Shown: positions 1-13,200, numbered from the stretch's first letter. The stretch: DNA of 64,000 nt from Smittium mucronatum (GCA_001953115.1 LSSL01007791.1:1-64000); one strand, 5' to 3'. Notes: generated from the letters alone by a model not told the origin. Numbers and translations are program-made.

Positions 1-462
1 TTTTTTATCGGTCCGGCACTAATCCCGAAAGTGGGGTTCGGGGTTAGAATATATCTGATTTCATAAATCGGTTTATATTTTACCAAGTTTCTTCAACGAC
101 TTGCTTGCATAACTCCGCATAATTAAGAAGAGGGGGAGGGGATTGTTGTTTGAGGGGAAACGCGATAGGGATCGTTAAATCAAATGTCCTTATTCCATTT
201 ATATCGCCGTAACCTGTACATTTAGAAAGCAGGCCTTGTATTGATTACCAAATAATCAATAAACAGTTTCTTGTTGCATTTGAAGCATTGGTTTTGCCGT
301 TAAAGTGCTTAATAGAAGATGTGCATCTATGTAGAAACACGCTAGAAACACGCGCCTTTTGGTGATCGCATGGAATCTCATCTTGTTTGGATGAGTCAAC
401 AATAAAGCAGAGCTTCACAAACTTTAAAATATATTATTTCACTTTACAAACTGTTCTGCCAT
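1..462 (-). pseudogene. Broken or partial protein-coding gene at the left edge, unrecognised
   Basis: Reading the minus strand from about 445 down to 84 gives one frame with protein-like composition (segments such as LCFIVDSSKQDEIPCDHQ, TFDLTIPIAFPLKQQ and NYAELCKQVVEET) and then a good splice donor GTAAAA at 83. The frame holds one in-frame TAA at 245-247. A possible start ATG lies at 462-460 (MAEQFVK), but joining it to the body needs either read-through of a TGA or a 26-nt intron, well below the other introns here. The gene therefore looks decayed, or has introns I placed wrongly, and it would continue off the window. The 'CFIVDSS' beginning recalls a VWA-type strand, but that is too little to name it. 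Codon use and higher G+C than the deserts support former coding. Confidence 0.4.
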
Positions 463-591
463 TTTAAAATATTTTTTTTAATGGTTTGTGAAGATTGATC
501 AAAAGAAAAATATTATGGTGTATGCTATATAATAGGTTTATAAGTGAACATGTAAAAGAATAAAATGCAAAATCGAATTAGACCAAATGCC

Positions 592-1738
592 TCATTGCGT
601 GGTTTGTGGGGGATTCTTTTTAGCAAGATCAATTACGCGCTTAAGTCCAACTAGCCAGCGCCCCTCGTTTTCAAAACAAACTTTATTGATTTGGATATAC
701 ACTAGGGAAGCCTTGTCGTTTTGTCGCTCCATTATCGCTAAACAATATAAATTAAAATTACCCCCAAATTCTTTATAAAAAGTAATAATAAAAAAAGTTA
801 CATGTAGCAATGATTCCCAGATTCGAAACAACTGGTTCAGGTAAAGACGAAATTCTACTAGCCAAAATATCTATTCTTTTCCTAGTATCGCTAATAGACT
901 TTTCCTCAACCTAAAATTCAAAAATTTTAAAATTAAATACTGAAAAAAAACAAAGTCTTGATAAAGAAACCATGGATAAAATAATATAAAATAAACTTAC
1001 TGGAGAAGATGGGGAAAAAAAGTTCAAAACATTGTAGAAACAACCCAAAATATCGCTTTCAGAAATGGAAATGCAAGTTTTATCGTTTTCATCTTTATTT
1101 GCTGCTTCTGGGAGGCTACTAGTGGTGTCATTCTTAGTGGAGAGTTCGGCAGTATTTGGCTTCGGGATGGAATTAATACTTTTAGCAGTTGGTATTAAAT
1201 TGGTGCTAGGTGGGGTAATAGCGGCAGGTTTAGAAAGATCAACCGCTGGAACATATTGAGGCTTTCTGGTTTTAGAAGTTCCATTTGGCTTTTGAATCGA
1301 AGAAAGCGAGCTTTCAGTATTTGTTCTTTTAAACACCTGTTTTGGAGGATCATTCCAATGGCCTTCTGCTGCATGGTTAGAGCCAGTAAAGTTCTGGTAC
1401 TTTTTCAAGGTGGTTTCATCCGTTTCTGCCTCTTTTTTAAGAGACAGGAAAGAATTTTCAGGCGAATTATTAAGCGGTGAATCGTTAGTATCAATTTTTT
1501 TAGGTTGATTTCCATTAATCAAAGTCCCTTCATTATCAGCGAATTCACAGGGAAGAGGAGAGTGGGTTCGTTTGGGAGGAAGTGATTTGGGGGGTGTAGG
1601 TTTATCGAAACTATTGGGTTTTTTATCGAGGGGCAGATCATTTTGGGGGTCTTGAAGCGGCTCAAAACTCAATTTCGATACATCCACATCCCTGGAGGAG
1701 CCAGATAATTGTTTTAAAAAGCTTATTCCGAACGTCAT
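592..1738 (-). CDS. SRA1/Sec31 C-terminal-domain protein, three exons
   Basis: Three exons are read: 1738-1001, 910-802 and 737-592, with introns 911-1000 (90 nt, GTAAGT...TTTTAG) and 738-801 (64 nt, GTAACT...GTTTAG). Phases match (0 and 1), giving about 330 residues ending in TGA. Residues 1-245 are Pro/Ser/Lys/Asn-rich and look disordered (for example KPTPPKSLPPKR). Residues ~247-325 read VEEKSISDTRKRIDILASRI, then a helical stretch, then GRWLVGLKRVIDLAKK. The WLVGLKRVI end matches the WMVGVKRLI-type signature I recall for the helical-bundle domain shared by SRA1 and the C-terminus of COPII coat protein Sec31, and spacing back to the DKAS helix is the same as in human SRA1. I see no WD40 repeats upstream, so this is not a normal full-length Sec31; it may be a stand-alone SRA1-like protein or a Sec31 tail. 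The start is the first ATG after an in-frame stop; an upstream exon cannot be excluded. Confidence 0.68.
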
Positions 1739-3108
1739 TGGAAATACTTTTTGCCTAGAGAATCCGAATAGCTCTAGAAAAGGGATTTGTGGATAATAGT
1801 AGAAATAAACGCCTAATCGATATGATATAAGATGATGGGATTATATAAGGTTAAATAAATAGCAAAAAATTAATGGCATATAAAATAGTAATATTCGACA
1901 ACTTTTATTTCCCAAAGCTATCGCAAAATATCTCTGTTGTTATTGGAAGAATATATGTGTAATTTTGACTGTCTATATATTCTTCCGCCCCTTCAGTTAT
2001 TAATGGTCAATCTGTGCTGATGGCAATTGGATTTGGAATTTAGGCTTATTTACAGGATGATAGGATGTTTTATTGCCACCTTTAGCTTGTATTAAATTTT
2101 TCTAGTAATGTATATTCTTGGCTGCTTATTGGCATCCAGCCTGCCAATTTAATTTATTTGAATCATTTATTAGCTTCAACAAATCATAATCATCTGATTT
2201 GATGAGGTTTTAGCGCCAATTTCCGCTTTCCAATCTATTTAGTCATTGGTCACACAGTTCAATTTATTAATTCGGTTATTACTAAATTGGATTTTTACTG
2301 GTGCAGGTAATCCCAATATTTATTAGTTGTTTTTTTTTTCTTGCTTTTAATTCAAGCCGGAATTTAATGTATGGGTTAATTAAAACTCAAAATGCAAACA
2401 TATTTTTATTAGCCAAACTCACTTGGCCTTTTCAGGACCAGTGGTACAAAAATGACTTTGCCCTTTTTACAAGTATGAATATTGATATTAATAATAATTC
2501 TTTACTATTGGATAAAGTTTCCAATTAAGCCAATTGTATTTGTAGATCAAAATTAATAGAACCGAAACAGGAATTCGGGCCCGATAAGAATAAAATTCCA
2601 CGTATTTATTAACAACGTTTAGTCAATTAAATTCAACTCCATTTATCTAAAGGCTAGAATAAATAAATATCGTCCAATATAAATAGACACGTATTTTTCT
2701 GCCAATAATTATAAGCATATAAAAAATGCTACAATTTAGTTTGCCGAAAATTGGATTGATGGTCTGGCACTCGCAATAAAAAACAGATATTGGCCCCATT
2801 TTAATAAGCCTAGCATCAAACGTCCAATTATAATCTTCCAAATACCCGATTCACGGAAATCAAAAAATATACTGGACTTTATGGTTTCGCAATCGATCAT
2901 AATTCATAAAACTATATATATTTTTTTAATACTAATATATTGATTTTTTTTTAGTACTCTGAAAAATCGATTATTTTGATTCAAATGATGTTTTTATTTC
3001 CAAAAAAAATAATTTAATATTGTGCTACAAAAAAGGAAACCCTAAAATGGTGTTTTTTTAGAGTTCACACATTTATAATTATAATATAGATTTTCTGTTA
3101 CTTTTAAA
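1739..3108. other. Intergenic, upstream of the SRA1-domain gene
   Basis: This interval should hold the promoter of the minus-strand gene starting at 1738. I see no convincing exon: the open frames at 2301-2528 (+) and 2647-2841 (-) have random-looking, Ile/Asn/Phe-rich translations and no splice context. The sequence is AT-rich with scattered T and A runs. Confidence 0.5.
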
Positions 3109-3516
3109 TCAATAATATATGTAAAAATAGAATTTTAGCCTTTGCTCAATCATTCCAAAGTTCGTAGATAATTGACTTGAGATATTATCTCCAGCAATCT
3201 CATCCATCCAATCTTCATCAAATCAGTGGGCAGAGGTACACCGATGTGGTGATTGGATAGGACTTTGCTTAAAGTATGAGTGCAAAAAAAATATTGGGAT
3301 TTATAAGGCTATAAAACAAGAATGGCCGAATCGATTAAAATAGCCCATTTACGTTGTGCAAAATAAAGTAATTTACTAAGTCTACGAAAAGGGATTTCTT
3401 ACATCCAACATTCTTCTGTTATACTTTCTGCGTGTTCTAGGGGAGGTGAGGTGGGAGTTGAAGAAGAATGATTTTTCTTGGCTAATCTATTAAATGCGGG
3501 ATATAGATAAGAAAAT
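3109..3516 (-). pseudogene. Decayed coding fragment, unrecognised
   Basis: On the minus strand, 3516 to 3403 reads as a coding-like stretch (PAFNRLAKKNHSSSTPTSPP, then EHAESITEECW) ending at a good donor, GTAAGA. A second coding-like stretch from about 3285 to 3109 (SPIQSPHRCTSAH, then a TGA, then FDEDWMDEIAGDNISSQLS, TNFGMIEQRL) has an acidic, Trp-containing composition unlike random AT-rich DNA. The in-frame TGA, and the lack of an acceptor that joins the two parts in phase, argue for a relic rather than a working gene. I do not recognise the family. Confidence 0.35.
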
Positions 3517-4944
3517 CAAATACACAATAAGCAATAAGCAATAAGCAATCCTCAAAAGCAGTAAACATTATAAATGGTGCCCCTTATTTCCATTTTATCA
3601 GGATTATTTCCTTATAAAATACAAAAAAGTTCAAATCTACCTGATTTTTTAAATTTATTTCCGCCCAACAATTCTAGTCCCGAAAATGTGGGTAGAGTAA
3701 TAAAAAACGGTTATCCAAACCCTTAAATATTAAAACTTGTAATTGCAAATCTAGCTATATCGCAGATTCATTCTGGAAACTGGAACTCATATGGAAGATA
3801 ATCAATAGTATAGAGCCTATAAATATACTCTGAATATACTCTATCCCTAAAAAAATTTGTTGATACTAATTGTAATTCATCTGAATATATCAATAAATTA
3901 TGCGTAAAAAAAAAAAGAAAAGAAAAGAAACACCATTCGTAACCTGCTAAAAATATGTTCAAATACCGTTTTTGGATTTGGTTTTTATGTTTAGAAAATA
4001 AAGTATAGGCAATAGTTGTGATTATAAGGAATAATTCAATTCTAATTTCTCAGAGTATAGGCATATTATGTTCCAGCAAACAGCCAAGTTACATTATTTT
4101 GAGAGAAGAATGAGCTTTCGCAGCTTAAAATGTTTTGGTATAGCTGATATCCACGATTTTGAACCATTTCGCGAGATTTATAGTTAAATTAGCAATATAA
4201 AATAAAAAGTCAATTATTTAAACGTACCTGGAAAGATACCCTGTCTTCTTTATATATACATATATTCGAGTTTTAATTTTGATGAAATATTCCCGTATTA
4301 GAAAAGTATGTCAAAAAATAACATTCATTTCGGTAGATGAAATTTCTAAATCTAGGTTCAAGACTTCAAATGAAAAAGGTGTTTATGGTGCTTTGAGGGA
4401 AACTCAACACAAGATTGAAAAATCAAAACCATGAAAATTTAAAGCTGTGACGCCCAGTGGATTTAAAACTGATTCGCAATAAGAACCTTTTAATAGTTCC
4501 AAGTTCCTCATTACATTCATGTATTTAAAAAAATTATTAAATTATTGACTTATTCGAAAAGAACGACCACTTAAAGCTCTGCTACAAAAAAAAAAATAGA
4601 CTCACACATTTTGTATGCAATATGATGCTGATCTCTTACAACTTTTATGTTTTATAAACATATTATGAGTATTTTTATCGGTTAATATTAGGTTTCATCG
4701 CCTTAATCGATAATGCTACAGAAAATTAGGAATAAATATTTGAAAAATAAAAGTTAATTAGCGTGCATTATGGACATCACCATCCACATTTTGTTCCATA
4801 AAGACACTCTACCACCAAAAAAAGGATTTATCCTCTTTTAAATAAATAAAAATAGGCTGTTATCAAGGTGTTCTCTTGACGGAAATACCCCAAAACACTC
4901 TAATCACAAAAAATACTTGTTTTTACTAGTTGCGCTAACAACTA

Positions 4945-5693
4945 GGATGGGATATCATAATTGCAGAAAGATTTTATGATCCATCTTCAGATGAATACCA
5001 GCACATTTTTATAAACAGTCCATTAGCAAATCCAAAATTTTATCAGGTGCTTGATAAGCTTAATCCATCAATGGTAGGTAAATTCTACTGAGCCGTTTTC
5101 GTTGAGGAAAAATATGGTAAATTTGATTTATTAGTTTCTAAGAATAACGGAACAAGCTAAAACTCTTTTACATTTATCGATCCAGCTTTTGTTATAACCA
5201 AGAAGTTGGAATCTACTCTATATTTGACCCAAGCGGTGCTCATTAACCCCAACCAGCTGATACATAACTTTATCTACAAAATAGTACTGGCGGGAAAGAA
5301 CCTGAATATAAAAAACACTCCCTCACCCTCTCCCTGCTAAAAGATATATTCAGCATCCTGAGGTTTATTATGGGTAAATTCGAAACCATAGCATACCCAA
5401 TACAATTCAGAAAATTTGTACAGCGATATGAAAATTTCTCGAAAAAGCAATCTAATTCGGCGTCAAATCTTTAAAGCGTGAAAATTAAAAGATATACTCT
5501 TCACAATTTTTTTTTTTATAAAAAAAAGTGATGGAGAATTAGAAAAGTCCTATTGAGGATACCAGCAAGTGCAAAAAATTTCTGAGCCCTGCTAGCACCC
5601 TTCGACCCGACCCTTTTCACTGAATCTGTTGCTAAACGATCATCTATTGATATATACTTCTCTAGGCTTCATAGTAGAATGGGTTTTAAATAA
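4945..5693 (+). pseudogene. Decayed gene, possibly RNase H2 subunit B-like
   Basis: A single frame from 4945 to 5340 gives about 130 codons of protein-like sequence (AERFYDPSSDEYQHIFINSP; YGKFDLLVSKNNG; FTFIDPAFVITKKLES) interrupted only by TGA at 5089-5091 and TAA at 5158-5160. The reading then moves to other frames: 5370-5472 (GKFETIAYPIQFRKFVQRYE) and about 5525-5693 (SPIEDTSKCKKFLSPAS, then TESVAKRSSIDIYFSRLHS, stop TAA 5691). At least three frame changes and two stops indicate decay. The final RSSIDIYF resembles a PCNA-binding PIP box, and FxxxIDPAFV followed by a C-terminal PIP box recalls RNase H2 subunit B (VDPLFL core, terminal SIDTFF). That is a weak, memory-based resemblance. The first stop could be spliced out by a 33-nt GT...AG segment in phase, but this does not cure the later breaks. 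Confidence 0.42.
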
Positions 5694-7010
5694 ATGTATT
5701 AGTTAATAATGTGTCTATATAAACACGCAATAGAAGAGGGTTATCGATTTTTTTTTAAAAATCTTAATAGAAGCCAACTGATATCCAGTTAGTCACTAAT
5801 ATTACAAATATGGGGCTCCCAATCTCTGGGAAGAATCTCAAACCAACAAAAAACGGGTTCCGAGAATAATAGAAGAATAAACCGCCTCTCAAATGCATCC
5901 CACGGATTTAATTACAATTAAAATTCATCGGAGACAGAAAAACCAGACACTAATCACAGATAACCATCTGTTTCTAGCGGATAAAGGTAAATATCCCCTA
6001 GAAAAAAAAAGAAATTGAGCAAGTAGAGAGTCCCATTCAACCGATTTGAAACAACTTTTTCTTTAATATGGATAATTTTGGAAAAAAAAGAATGGATTTA
6101 GACCTAAGGATACTCATTAAATATTTAGAAGGAGATACATAATTAAAGTCGGTAAAATATATAAGCAAGTCAATTAAGATAAAATTATAGTCAGAATATA
6201 TCCGCACTATCCGCTTGTTATATGACAATCAAAGTATTCTTGCCTATGTAAGGATTACATCATTGGTTGGTTTCTCAAAAAGCTAAAGAATCTTTGTGCA
6301 AAGACAAAATGAAAAAAAATGCTTATATTATGAATGTAGTTACGCTTTCGCGAATCAATAGTAGCTTTTTACAAAGGACTTGTATCTAAAGGGAAGTGTA
6401 GTGATATTAGGCTTGTAATGGTGTATATAATCCGGATAATATGAATAATGGAAGAGAAAAGTCTTTTAATCCGCTTGAATCCCTTTTGAATACTTTAGCA
6501 TCTTCCCGTTTCCCTGGTTAATTTTATTCAATATTTAGTCTGCTTATCTTAAATTTTGTTAAATAGAAATTGTTTCTTGAGCCCAATCTCTTATTCCTGA
6601 CACTTTATGGAAAAAATACATGCTAAAATATAAATTAACCTATTTTATATATAGAATACACCCAAAACGAAGAAGACCCCATCTAAATATATGTTTAGTC
6701 TATTTATAGCCGTATAAATCTGATAAAGAAACCTGGAAAATCCAACCTCCAAAATCCGATATCTGCACCTTGAAATAGTGAAGCCAATTTATTTTTGAAA
6801 TAGCATTTAGTATATACCCATAGATCTTTATATATAATTATTAGATGATACTTTTTTTTTCTAGTTCTTGTTTATTGGGTTTTAATTCTTCCAAGGATTT
6901 ATGATTCCAAAGACTGAATCCGGCTATATAAAAGTATATGGATTAATATTGAAGTTCTAACAGCAATTTAAATTAATAGAATTCTGTAATCTAAAGAAAA
7001 TCTTTAAAAA
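5694..7010. other. Gene-free interval
   Basis: AT-rich sequence with short, uninformative open frames (for example 6037-6228 minus, Ile/Tyr/Phe-rich). I find no coding-like stretch, tRNA or clear repeat. A short leader TCTTTAAAAA precedes the ATG at 7011. Confidence 0.4.
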
Positions 7011-7823
7011 ATGGAATATATTTTCGGTCTTGCCGAAAATCCAGAGTTGGAAGCATTCACGGAAATAAACGTCCCAGAATTGGTAACATTCGTTCGTATT
7101 AAAAAACAATCCATATTGTGGTCCATAGCTTATTCGATAATGCTTATAAACTGCAAGAGGCTTTTGGGTACCCTATTTCAATTGTTTTTGAAACAAGTGG
7201 ACATCCAACACGCCCTAATTTATTCAGAAAAATAAATAATTTGGCGAATCCAAATAAATTTGAGGGGGTGGTGTGTGGCAAAACATCCATATCTTTTCAG
7301 AATCTCAGTGAGAATGTGTTTGAACTGCCTTTTTACCAGCAAAATATAGAAAGCTATATATTTGTCATTATTTCTGAGACCGGAGAACTACCCAAGTCGG
7401 CTGATTATCCAAAAATAGTAATTATAGCACCTAATACATCTTCAGACCCAAAAAAAGCTACTTGGTACATGAAGTAAATATATATCCAATTCATAGAAAG
7501 AGAGAGTGAAAACATATTATAGCCAGTTTACCGATAGAAAATAAACAAAGCAAAATTTATTTGGGATAATACTATCTGAGTTGGAAGAGCTGTTTTTCTG
7601 ACCTCCATGTCTTCTGCTTTCTTGGATAGTAAAAAAAAAAAAATTCATCGTGGGAGCAGATAAATATGACCATATAAAACCCCTAATTAAATTAGAATTA
7701 TTTTAATTGGATATACAACCTTTCTTGCTATTCCAGCACCGCACACTGAATACGATCAAGTTCATCACCTACCATAAAGGATGCAAGTATCCACCCAAAA
7801 AGAACAATAAACGGGTATCACTA
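7011..7823 (+). pseudogene. Broken protein-coding gene, unrecognised
   Basis: An ATG at 7011 opens a coding-like frame (IFGLAENPELEAFTEINVPE). From 7103 the coding quality switches to another frame that stays open to a TAA ending at 7477 (HSLFDNAYKLQEAFGYPISI, then VFETSGHPTRPNLFRK, ... ELPKSADYPKIVIIAP). No GT...AG pair of normal size joins the two in phase, so there is either a frameshift or a misread intron. Further coding-like stretches follow: about 7575-7660 (ELEELF, then after a frame change SMSSAFLDSKKKK) and 7737-7823 after a good acceptor TTGCTATTCCAG (RTLNTIKFITYHKGCKYPPK, KNNKRVSLM, stop TAA). The central part has a strand-rich pattern faintly like a sliding-clamp (Rad9-type) fold, which is not enough to name it. 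The Lys-rich end could be a nuclear tail. Confidence 0.42.
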
Positions 7824-9000
7824 ATGTAAATAAAGCATGTAGCACTATATTAAAACAGGATGTATTCAGGGAAGCTTTGTAACCCATACTATAAAACTTA
7901 AGTTAATTAAAAAGACGGACGACCTATCCACCCCTCATAAACTGGGAGTATAATGCATTTGATTTATATAGGTAAAAGGGATAAGAAATATAATCTTCCT
8001 GAATGGTTAATTAATTGGTCGAAAGATAAACTGATTTGAAGCTAAGCATAAGTAGTACTGCGGAATAATGGAAATACATCTGCTAGCTACCTCAAGATCA
8101 AAGTTCGATAAGCGATAGATACTAAATAAAGAGGATATTAAAAGTGTTAAATTAAACCAGCTTGATAAATTAAGCAAAGCCTCTTACAGATACTACCCCG
8201 GTTATACTGTATTTCAAAGATATAATTAAATCCAAAGGCCTAGAATTAACAATAATTGTTATCAAATTTTCTTATTTTTTGGTAGTTTTTGAGCGTATGC
8301 GAACAGGTGTTATACATCCCATTGACTATTAAATAAAATGTTTAAAAGTTTCCCTACATTTTGTCATTGTGGCACCCAAAGAGAAACGCAAGTTCCAAAC
8401 AATAGTTAAGCTACGTTATATTGGCAGAAATATTAATAAGACATTATTTTAGTTGAATAATATAAAGCATATTTATCAAGATTTTTATTTTAATTGTGCT
8501 CTGATCCGCAAATTTATGTCAACAATTTACATTTAAATAGAGAATTCGGATAGATTAGGTATTTTATCAAGTCACTTTAAGCATATATAAATACTGAAAA
8601 TATCCAGAATTCACCAAAATTGATGCAATATGCAATGATTAAATATTTCCAAAGGTCAGTATAATTGACATCGTTATAAATTTTGAAGCGGTATTACCAC
8701 CAGAATATACTTTAGAGCAATATTCTAGATTTAAAACTGTATATTTCATTGGTATTAACGCTTGTACAGAACATCCGGCTCAAAAATTACACAAGTAGTA
8801 ATTCATCTGGAGTCACTTATAAAGCCGTCAAATAAAGTATAAAGTAAATTTAATTCGATCTTTAGCAACAATTAGCTAGTTTTTACTATACGTGTATCCA
8901 TATTAACACTCATCGGCCAATTTCTCTCTTTATATTAACCCCCCTTGAGAAGATATAATAATAATATCGAGAATAGGTACTATATTACTTTTTTAACCAC
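7824..9000. other. Gene-free interval, transition to desert
   Basis: Moderately AT-rich sequence without an open frame or RNA gene that I can support. Isolated words look coding-like but are too short to assign. It passes into the A/T-run desert at about 9000. Confidence 0.4.
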
Positions 9001-10209
9001 CCCCCTCCCCAATTTTCATTTGTAATTTTTCGTAGTATTTTAAATAAATGGCGATAAAGATTTATATATGACCTAATATCTGTATCACAATTTTAGTTTT
9101 TATACAATAAAAAATCATTTTAGATAAACAATCTCAGCATTAAAATCAATTAATTATCGGGTTTAAGTTGAAAGCTCTGATATATTTATAAGATAAAATA
9201 TTTTCCAAAATTCATCTCTATTTATGAAATAAAATAAATCTTTGCATAACAATTAAGTGATATAGATATTAATAACTATATGGTGGGTTTTTAGAACAAA
9301 AATAATAATATTATAAAAGCAAGTGTTATATATTTCAATAACATAAATATAATTGAAAAATTCACCAATTTTATTCAATAATGGTTATCAATATTAACAA
9401 AATAATTTAATGGCTAATATATCTAAGAAAATATACGAGTAAAGCTAAATATTCACTAATAAATTAGCTTGATATTTTCGTGGTTTTAAAAATTACATAA
9501 ATACATCCTTATTAAATTTTTTCGATGGAAAATAAATAAAATAATGATTATCTTTAAAAAAAAATTTAAATTTTTAAATACGACTTGGAAAATAGTTATT
9601 TAAACGGATATTAATATCAAAAATTACTTTTCTTTTTTTTAAAAAAAAAACTGATTTTCTAAAACTAGAATAAAAGAAATTTCTCTTTTTTGTATATTTT
9701 TTATTTTATCTGATAAACATCGTCAATTTAAATGAAAATAAATCCATTTTACTATTTATTTGTTATCCTTGATCAAATCACCTTCAATAAAATGCTATAA
9801 AATCAACAAAAAATAAAATATTAAATTTAATTAATCCATAAGAATTTCAGTCATTTTTTAAAATTTATTGACACAAAGAAACTCATTTTAACCAACAATT
9901 TTCCAAACGCTATTCATTTTCGATTTCAATATCAAGACTTGAAGGTGTAGAAAAAAAGTGGAAATTAAGGGGTTGGTTTTTTTTATTGGTAAAAAACTAG
10001 CTTGATTTCATCGGGTATAATTAATAACGTTAAAGAAATGAAAAATTCCTTTTTTTAAAAAATACTTTTATTAATATCATATTTTTATTAGGAAATAAGT
10101 CAAAAAAATAAAAGACGAAGCTGTTAAATCGATCAAACAAACTTCAAAATGTAAATAATCTAAACATATTGGCAGATAACGATCAAGCTGTCAGTAAAAT
10201 ATCTTTTAA

Positions 10210-10219
10210 CCCCCCCCCC
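10210..10219. repeat. C10 homopolymer
   Basis: Ten consecutive C residues followed directly by a T run, inside DNA that otherwise has almost no C or G runs. Three similar tracts occur elsewhere in the deserts of this window. Confidence 0.9.
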
Positions 10220-13200
10220 TTTTTTTTAGAAATCGTCATATTTAATCTAAAAAAAATTAGCAGAAAAAAAACATAAAATTTTTAACAATGAAGTAAAGCC
10301 CGTCTTTTTTTAAAAAAAAAAATGCGTATAGAGCTCCACGTATATATATATTTTGATGCATTTATATTTGATATGTACAAATTAAATTTGACTCTTTTTT
10401 TTTTAAAATTTCGGTAAAAAAAAAATCAAAAAAACAAAGGAGCTTGATCATCACAAATATAATGTTCATTATATATTATGGTGTATAAACTAGATTTATA
10501 AATAATGAATGAAGTCTTTGAAATAAAAAAAAAAAAGAAACATTTTCTCGTCCGATTAAGACCGGGTTATTTATTTTTCGGTTAGTAAAAACAACAGTAA
10601 TTTTTTTTCTCAATTCTATAAATAATACCAATAAATTGATCGATTTATATTGATATATGTTAAAGCATAAACCATTTTTTCCGGTTAATTTTAATTAAAA
10701 CCCTCTTTGATATCACCATGTTTTATTTACTATGTTTTATTTCCTAATTGATATTATATATCGAAAGATAATAGTAAAACTATTGTGATTTTAATAAAAT
10801 TTTACTTGTCAATATGATAATAAAAGCATTCAGTGAGTAACTAGGGTTTATACAAATAATTTCATAGATGGGAGATAACAAGATTAATTGAATAGTTGTG
10901 AATTATTCTTATTTTTATAAAAAAAAACATCCTTTATATTTAAAAATTGAATATTGTTTTCCAGTTAATCTTGTGAAAGATATTTTAAATTTTCTTTTAA
11001 TAATTAATGTGGCCCAAGAACCAGCACATATTATTACTACCATTTTACCCTAATACAATTTAAAAAATTACATTTTCCACAATACTGAAATTATTTTACG
11101 TAAATTTATGGAGGAATAAATTCAAAAATTAAAATTGCGATTAGAACATTAATCACTTATTAATTTATATTTTTTACATCAATAAATATCTATAAAACAA
11201 GCTTATATTTCCTAAAACAAAAAAATTAATGTTAAATAACATTTAAAATCAGTTGAAAATCTTTTTTTAGAATTACCCTTCTAACTTTTCAATTTTCTGA
11301 TAAATTCTTAAATTTTTACGCTAATAAATAAATTGAATATTCGGAAAATTTTCCAATCCAGTTTTTAAGTTCAGTAATTTTTAGTCAATTAATTGATATT
11401 TTTTTAACTAATAATGCTGTTTAAAGGTATTAAACCGTTTATTTTGAGAAAAATAAAAGTGAATTTTCTTATAAATTTTTTCCAATTAAACATTGTAATA
11501 TTAGATGGCATTTTTTATTATAATTTTTATTTTTACATATATGAAAAATTCATATTAAGACGGTTTCTTACTTATAAACTTTAATCCGACTATAATGGAT
11601 TATAGCTATTAAAAAACGGTTTATAGTTCTAGATTTTAATAAGCTCAAATATTGAGTCTATGACATTTTATAATAAAATGTTATAAAACCTTAAATTTAC
11701 AAGACTCTTACTGTTTAAATTGACTTGAATATATATTATATCTCGAAATATAGTATCATTAAACTTTATTTAATATAAAAAAGATAATAATTGCTAATTT
11801 CACACGATTATAAAAATAAAAACATTAAGATTTAATTTTAAGTAATTATATTAATAATGGGCCATTTAAAATCTAAAAAAATTGAAATTCTTAGAATTAT
11901 ATCTGCAGTTAGAAAACTAAAAGTAAAAAAAAGTTCAATAGTTTATTATAAATCTATTTATAAAAAAAATATAAAAAAGCTTTAAATTAGCTTTATAGAA
12001 ATATCCGTAATTAAATAAATTGCTCGATCGATAAAAAGTTTATAACTTATGCAATTAGTCATCTATTTAAATCATGAAATCTTTTACATATTAATTACTC
12101 GTTAAAAAGATGTTATTAAAAAAAATTATTATTTTATTGATTGAATTTAGGATTATAGTTTTTTTTTTAATTATTTGATTTGAATTTCAGAATATTCTTG
12201 TTATTTTTTAAAAAAAAAAATTTTAATTAATATAATAATGAAAATTATTTGCGCATTAATTGGTTAACATAAACATAAATCGACTAATGGAAAATATTGA
12301 GCGGAAATTTCAAAAAAATAATAATAATAACTTAAAGAAGGGTAACTATATTTCTATAATTTATAAAACTTTAATGTTTAAAAACACGGATTTTTTAATA
12401 CTTTCATAAGTTGAAATGTTCTGCTGATAATAACTGGATATTTTTTACTTTTTTGTACAAAAATACTTGATTTGGAAATATTATTTAAAAATAAAATTGT
12501 TTTTTCTTTAGCAGAATAATTTGCGAATATAAAAATATTTTTATCTTATGAAAGTGAAACTTATTGTGAGATTAATAAGCATATATATAAATTTTTATTC
12601 ATTTAAATTATTTTTTAAGTGTTTAAATCTAATAAAAATTGTTAAATTAAAAAATAAGAGAGTGAGATAGCGAAAAAAACTGATTTTCAATAGCTATTTA
12701 ATTTTAACCTATAGTTTTGCTGGAAATATTCTCATAATTAAATTAAGTATTATGGCTAAATATTTAATACTAGTTTTTAAAAAATTGAAATAGTGCTACC
12801 GAAATTTATCGATTTTCATAAGGGTTGAGAGATTTTTATTTTCTTATATATACCAAAAGGCTAATTTTTAATTCTCAAAGATCGGTATTTCACCTTTTAT
12901 TGAATTTTTTGGTACGGGGATAAAAAAATTAAACCCTAAATTTCTTTTAAAACTAATCAATTCAAAATTTGAAATTTTATAAATAATGTTTAAAATTTAA
13001 AATTGACTAAAAAATATTATTAGGAAATATTCAAATATGATATTTATTTTATATTATATTCAATCTCCTAAAATATTCATTATAAAACCGATTTTTTTGC
13101 TTATTTATGTCTGGATGTTTAATTAAAAATCAAATATTTATTTTAATCGTGTGATTTTAAATAAGAAAAATTAAATTAGCAAGTATTAATTTGTTTCTTA

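Noticed and set aside
911..1000. C-terminal membrane anchor (LFYIILSMVSLSRLCFF) on the SRA1-domain protein
   Set aside because: This is read-through of an intron with a perfect GTAAGT donor and TTTTAG acceptor; splicing restores the conserved domain.
1..5693. Reassigned stop codons as an explanation for in-frame stops
   Set aside because: TAA, TAG and TGA all interrupt the relics, frame changes also occur, and intact genes nearby end normally at TGA and TAA, so no consistent reassignment fits.
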